From positions 1-17,113 of the forward strand of contig JAVYSG010000026.1 in assembly GCA_038729325.1 (NCBI GenBank): a DNA stretch of 17,113 bases, in the 5' to 3' direction. The translations under genes were made by a program, and so were the position numbers. Origin of the DNA: UBA509 sp038729325. GTDB lineage: Archaea > Thermoplasmatota > Thermoplasmata > Thermoplasmatales > Thermoplasmataceae. Position 1 is the stretch's first letter. Every line of letters starts with the position of its first letter. Shown here piece after piece: positions 14,216 to 17,113 of the stretch. The notes under the pieces were generated by a model that searched no databases, was not told where the DNA came from, and saw only the letters and a list, made by a program, of their open reading frames with translations.

Positions 14216-15166
14216 TCAGGTTTCACCGGGAGTCTCACTCTTCTTCAGCATTGCTGAAAGTGGCCTCACATTACGGATCTTCACGTTCCAGTTTAAGAAA
14301 TCCTTTCGTGATCTTGCAATTTTTTTAATATAATCAGAAACAAAGGACCTGGGGAGAATTAGGGTTACAGTGAATATTCCTTCTGAAAGAGTATGTATTC
14401 TCCTGAATGACGGTATCATAATATTGTGTTCTCTGGACGACAGGAAACCCAGCATATCGTTGCTGGTCTGGATTTCATATATATTTTCCACTATTTTAAG
14501 CGCATTGCCACTGACTTCTTTTGATTTAGAAAAATAAACGGCTCTGATGGAATTGTCGGTTGTCCTGTACTTTATCTCACGTATCCATTCCATCCCTATG
14601 GGATTCTTCTCCGGAGATAGCTCATCAACTGGTGGAGCAGTATCAAAAGTTACCTCGTATAACTCCACATGCTCATCTATCCACCTGAGGACATCCCCCA
14701 TTCTGTCATTCCTCGAAAGACGGTGTAAATTCATTCCGGAGGGGACATCTGAGGAAAGGAGAGTATCAGAAACATGGCGGAGAAACTCATGACGGAATAT
14801 GAAGTGGAAGTAGTGCTTTCCCTTCCATACATATGATGCATAGTTCAGCACTGATGGTATGTCAAGAATTCTCTGTAAAGTATTGTACTGGGGGTATCTT
14901 GAACTGGAAGCGTAAAGAGTCAGGATGCCTTCGTTATTTCTTGCACCGTATCTGTTGAGGAAAATTTCAACATCTCTCTTTCCTCTCACCGCTGCTTCTG
15001 AGAAATAGTACATCACGGAGACTTTTCCATTACCTGCAGAAAGCAGAGCCGGGATGAAAAGATCGTGGTCGCGGCTGAAAGTCTCTATGGGAAAATTCCC
15101 CTCATTCACTATTACCAGTTCCATATCGAGGTTGTTGGCAGCAAGGAAAGATTCCTGAAAATTCAT
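14216..15166 (-). CDS. Unrecognised two-repeat protein, 316 residues
   Basis: I do not recognise this protein. It is soluble, with alternating strands and helices and no membrane segment, HTH, Cys pair or nucleotide-binding loop. It appears to contain two related alpha/beta domains. In the first, LDIPSVLNYASYVWKGKHYF leads to RHEFLRHVSDTLLSS; in the second, IMIPSFRRIHTLSEGIFTV leads to PRSFVSDYIKKIARS. The spacing is similar in both (residues about 90-150 and 240-300). The ATG start at 15166 has GTGA 7 nt upstream and a TATA tract at 15208-15218, giving a leader of about 19 nt; Met15 is an alternative start. It is 122 nt upstream of the HTH regulator on the same strand, so a sensor or partner role is possible but not shown. 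Confidence 0.72.
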   Translation of the reverse strand: MNFQESFLAANNLDMELVIVNEGNFPIETFSRDHDLFIPALLSAGNGKVSVMYYFSEAAVRGKRDVEIFLNRYGARNNEGILTLYASSSRYPQYNTLQRILDIPSVLNYASYVWKGKHYFHFIFRHEFLRHVSDTLLSSDVPSGMNLHRLSRNDRMGDVLRWIDEHVELYEVTFDTAPPVDELSPEKNPIGMEWIREIKYRTTDNSIRAVYFSKSKEVSGNALKIVENIYEIQTSNDMLGFLSSREHNIMIPSFRRIHTLSEGIFTVTLILPRSFVSDYIKKIARSRKDFLNWNVKIRNVRPLSAMLKKSETPGET

Positions 15167-15207
15167 CAGAGATTCACTTATTCTCCCGAATGTGATTAAA
15201 GTTGAGC

Positions 15208-15218
15208 TATAAAAAAAT
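15208..15218 (-). promoter_or_regulatory. TATA region of the two-repeat protein gene
   Basis: On the minus strand this is a T-rich TTTTTTATA element about 45 nt before the ATG at 15166. It predicts a leader of about 19 nt, and GTGA at 15174-15177 can serve as a ribosome site there. Confidence 0.45.
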
Positions 15219-15257
15219 TTTCATCAATTATAAAGAATTTCGCCAATTGTTCGATTA

Positions 15258-15284
15258 TTACACATCAATTTAAATAAAGTGTAA
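15258..15284. promoter_or_regulatory. Interrupted dyad around ATTTAAAT, possible operator
   Basis: TTACAC (15258-15263) and GTGTAA (15279-15284) flank an AT core containing ATTTAAAT. It lies in the 242-bp divergent region between the two-repeat protein and the SDR gene, about 50 nt behind the first promoter and 125 nt before the second start. A regulator site is possible; no assigned protein is known to bind it. The rest of this interval holds only AT-rich promoter-like sequence. Confidence 0.3.
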
Positions 15285-15375
15285 ATAATATATGGGGTTA
15301 AACTGGAAGTTTTGACATAATGCATTAGAATAATCCATTGTTCCTGTCAGTAAGTGTATTCAAGGGCTATCCGCT

Positions 15376-15387
15376 AAAAAATATATT
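15376..15387 (+). promoter_or_regulatory. TATA box of the SDR gene
   Basis: AAAAAATATATT is centred about 27 nt before the ATG at 15409, with no Shine-Dalgarno. The gene is therefore probably leaderless. Confidence 0.6.
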
Positions 15388-15408
15388 CCATGGCGAAATC
15401 GTCAGATC

Positions 15409-16179
15409 ATGAATGAATATGACCTTAGTGGAAAGGTTGCACTTGTTACAGGAGCTTCAAGGGGGATAGGAAGATCCATTGCTATCAAACTTGGGAATAT
15501 GGGGGCAAGAGTTGCTGTTAATTACAACAGGGGTGAAACTGAAGCGAATGACCTTGTAAGCGTGATTCCGCATTCTCTGGCATTTCAGGCCGATGTAGCC
15601 GATAGAAATCAGGTTAACAGGATGGCAGGAGAAATTCACTCGAAGATGGGGAAAGTCGATATAGTCGTAAATAACGCCGGCTACTGGGAACTCATGGATT
15701 TTACGTCCTACAGAGAAGAGGCGATGGACAGGATGTTCGCGGTAAACGTTAAAGGTTGCATAAACACGGTCATTGCATTTATGGGCGACCTGAAGGGAAG
15801 CGGGATCGTTGTAAATATCGCATCCAATGCAGGAATAGGAACTGCAGCACCAAACACAACACTGTATTCACTCACCAAGGCTGCTGTCATAATGCTCACA
15901 AAGCGACTGGCATTCGACCTTCGGGAACATCACATAAGAGTTAATGCTGTGGCGCCGGGATGGGTTGAAACGGACATGACAGTTGGAAACAGAAGCAGCA
16001 CTGAGGTCGCTGATCTTGAGCAGTATTTCAGGAACAGGACTACACTGAACATGATCGGAAAACCGGAGGACATTGCAGATGTGGTGGCGTTCCTGGCTTC
16101 CGATGAATCCAGATACATAAATGGCCAGGTAATAGTGGCAGACGGTGGCCGCATGGATAACCTGACGCACGGAATCTGA
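15409..16179 (+). CDS. Classical SDR-family NAD(P)-dependent oxidoreductase
   Basis: This 256-residue classical short-chain dehydrogenase has TGASRGIG (14-21) for cofactor binding, VNNAGYW, catalytic S139 in NIASNAG, Y153 and K157 in YSLTK, and NAVAPGWVETDM. The C-terminus GQVIVADGGRMDNLTHGI resembles archaeal sugar dehydrogenase and 3-oxoacyl-reductase-like members. NYNRG after strand 2 has an Arg that often goes with NADP preference. The substrate (aldose, hydroxyacyl-CoA or another alcohol) cannot be read from sequence. The enoyl-CoA hydratase/isomerase gene downstream makes a beta-hydroxyacyl substrate possible, but that gene has its own promoter 210 nt later. Confidence 0.88.
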   Translation: MNEYDLSGKVALVTGASRGIGRSIAIKLGNMGARVAVNYNRGETEANDLVSVIPHSLAFQADVADRNQVNRMAGEIHSKMGKVDIVVNNAGYWELMDFTSYREEAMDRMFAVNVKGCINTVIAFMGDLKGSGIVVNIASNAGIGTAAPNTTLYSLTKAAVIMLTKRLAFDLREHHIRVNAVAPGWVETDMTVGNRSSTEVADLEQYFRNRTTLNMIGKPEDIADVVAFLASDESRYINGQVIVADGGRMDNLTHGI

Positions 16180-16350
16180 TGTAAATGTAGCATAACATAC
16201 GCTTTAGCATGGATGGATTTATGGTGCAGTTGCATACCACCACCTAATGATGTCTGAGTCAGAGGTTCGAGCAAGCATTAAGACTGCACATCAATTCCAT
16301 GGTACTGTTTGTTACAGTTTCACCGGGCAATACCTGCTTCAGCAAAATGA

Positions 16351-16358
16351 TTAAATAA
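16351..16358 (+). promoter_or_regulatory. TATA box of the enoyl-CoA hydratase/isomerase gene
   Basis: TTAAATAA is centred about 34 nt before the ATG at 16389, predicting a leader of about 8 nt. The rest of the 209-nt gap after the SDR gene (16180-16388) shows no gene or RNA that I can support. Confidence 0.45.
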
Positions 16359-16388
16359 TGTTCAGTGGATATTTGCACGGGTTTTCTT

Positions 16389-17113
16389 ATGTATGAAACG
16401 CTGCTGGTTCAGGATAAGGGATATGTTTCTGTCATTGCAATAAATCGGGCCGAAAAATTAAATTCGCTTGGGGAAGAGGTTAGAAGAGATTTACTGAATG
16501 CTTTCAGGGATTTCAACAGGGATGACGGAAAGCGCGTGGCAATAATAACAGGAGAAGGAAGGGCATTTTCCGCTGGAGCAGATGTCTCTTCGTCATCAGG
16601 AACAGGCGCAGGTGTGAATATCGAACACGAACTTTCAGATTCCTTTCATCTCATCCTGAAGGAGATAAGGTACAGCAAAAAAATTTTCATTTCCGCCATA
16701 AACGGCGTAGCGGCCGGCGCCGGAATAAGTCTAGCCCTTGCCTGCGACCGCTCTTTTGCATCCAGTGCAAGCAAGTTTGTCATGGCTTTTCAGGGTATAG
16801 GGCTTGCTCCAGATACCGGACTTACCCTGATTCTTTCAAGGTTAGCCGGCGCCCGGGCACTTCCGTACCTGCTTCACGGAGGCGAATTTTCTGCATATGA
16901 AGCAGAAAGTATGGGCCTGGTAAAGGTAGTTGATAATCCTGTGTCGGAGGCTTTGAAAATGGCAGATAATCTGGCTAATGGGCCCTTTGCTGCATATTCT
17001 GTTGGAAAGCAGCTCATAACAAAGTCTATTTACCATGATCTTGACGATTTCCTTAAGGAAGAGGCAGAGTTGCAGGGTAAACTTTCAGAAAGTCACGATT
17101 TCAAAGAGGGAGT
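16389..17113 (+). CDS. Enoyl-CoA hydratase/isomerase (PaaG-like), 3' end beyond window
   Basis: An open frame from the ATG at 16389 reaches the right edge, with 241 residues visible and no stop. Crotonase-fold motifs are clear: AINRAEKLNSL near the N-terminus, GRAFSAGADVSS, AINGVAAGAGISLALACD as the oxyanion-hole region, and IGLAPDTGLTLILSRLAG. The last carries D142 in PDTG, as in PaaG-type isomerases, while the usual hydratase Glu in the FGQPE segment is absent (FVMAFQ here). This favours double-bond isomerisation, or PaaG-like ring 1,2-epoxyphenylacetyl-CoA isomerisation, over ordinary hydration. The final visible residues, SHDFKEGV, match the usual DFKEG near the end of the family, so only about 10-20 residues are missing. 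Confidence 0.85.
   Translation, partial: MYETLLVQDKGYVSVIAINRAEKLNSLGEEVRRDLLNAFRDFNRDDGKRVAIITGEGRAFSAGADVSSSSGTGAGVNIEHELSDSFHLILKEIRYSKKIFISAINGVAAGAGISLALACDRSFASSASKFVMAFQGIGLAPDTGLTLILSRLAGARALPYLLHGGEFSAYEAESMGLVKVVDNPVSEALKMADNLANGPFAAYSVGKQLITKSIYHDLDDFLKEEAELQGKLSESHDFKEG

Noticed and set aside
14181..14230. CCGGGTGAA/TTCACCGGG repeat near the end of the two-repeat protein gene as a terminator
   Set aside because: The arms are imperfect, overlap coding sequence and lack a T-run.
16240..16285. Possible C/D-box RNA or tRNA end (ATGATGTCTGA and GGTTCGAGC)
   Set aside because: The C-like and D-like boxes are adjacent with no guide spacing, and the T-loop-like stretch has no pairing stem.

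Overview
The window looks like a scaffold piece from a Thermoplasmatales-type archaeon (Thermoplasma, Ferroplasma, Cuniculiplasma or an uncultivated relative). The reasons are gene content: a PIN-ATPase-KH protein of the PINA type, an archaeal beta-CASP nuclease of the aCPSF2 type, a Ser/His-type signal peptidase, an archaeal FtsY, a COG1709-like regulator and an Agl3-like sulfosugar enzyme. Arg and Ile codons are dominated by AGG and ATA. Many genes also have a TATA-like box about 25-27 nt before the start codon and no Shine-Dalgarno sequence, which is leaderless transcription. Two runs of exactly 100 N (11715-11814 and 13425-13524) are scaffold gaps, and each cuts two genes. I see no rRNA, tRNA, CRISPR array, transposase or prophage.

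Left part (1-4222): the tail of an unrecognised gene; a GNAT acetyltransferase; a convergent standalone asparagine-synthase-type PP-loop protein, with a nested inverted repeat between the two stops; then, divergently, the PINA-like ATPase. The last two genes appear to share one palindromic TATA box midway between their start codons. A convergent polytopic membrane protein with paired ExxE motifs follows.

Centre (4223-10384): a 49-codon leaderless gene for a basic coiled-coil peptide; an MTA phosphorylase and an aCPSF2-type nuclease 10 nt apart, probably co-transcribed; a TauE/SafE exporter preceded by a short leader containing a possible 28-codon upstream ORF; a MarC-family membrane protein; a UDP-sulfoquinovose synthase homologue (Agl3-like); and a sugar-1-phosphate nucleotidyltransferase whose 3' end overlaps the Agl3 gene by 8 nt. 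The nucleotidyltransferase (possible UDP-glucose supply), Agl3 (sulfite plus UDP-glucose to UDP-sulfoquinovose) and the anion exporter suggest a sulfosugar module for surface glycans. This link is inferred.

Right part (10385-17113): phosphoglycerate kinase and FtsY on the plus strand, joined into a false fusion by the first gap. On the minus strand, read right to left, are a two-repeat protein of unknown function, a Cro/C1-type HTH regulator (3' end in the second gap), a signal peptidase I (5' end in the same gap) and a small single-span membrane protein. FtsY, signal peptidase and the anchored protein form a small secretion neighbourhood. The window ends with a leaderless SDR oxidoreductase and a 3'-truncated enoyl-CoA hydratase/isomerase of the PaaG type.
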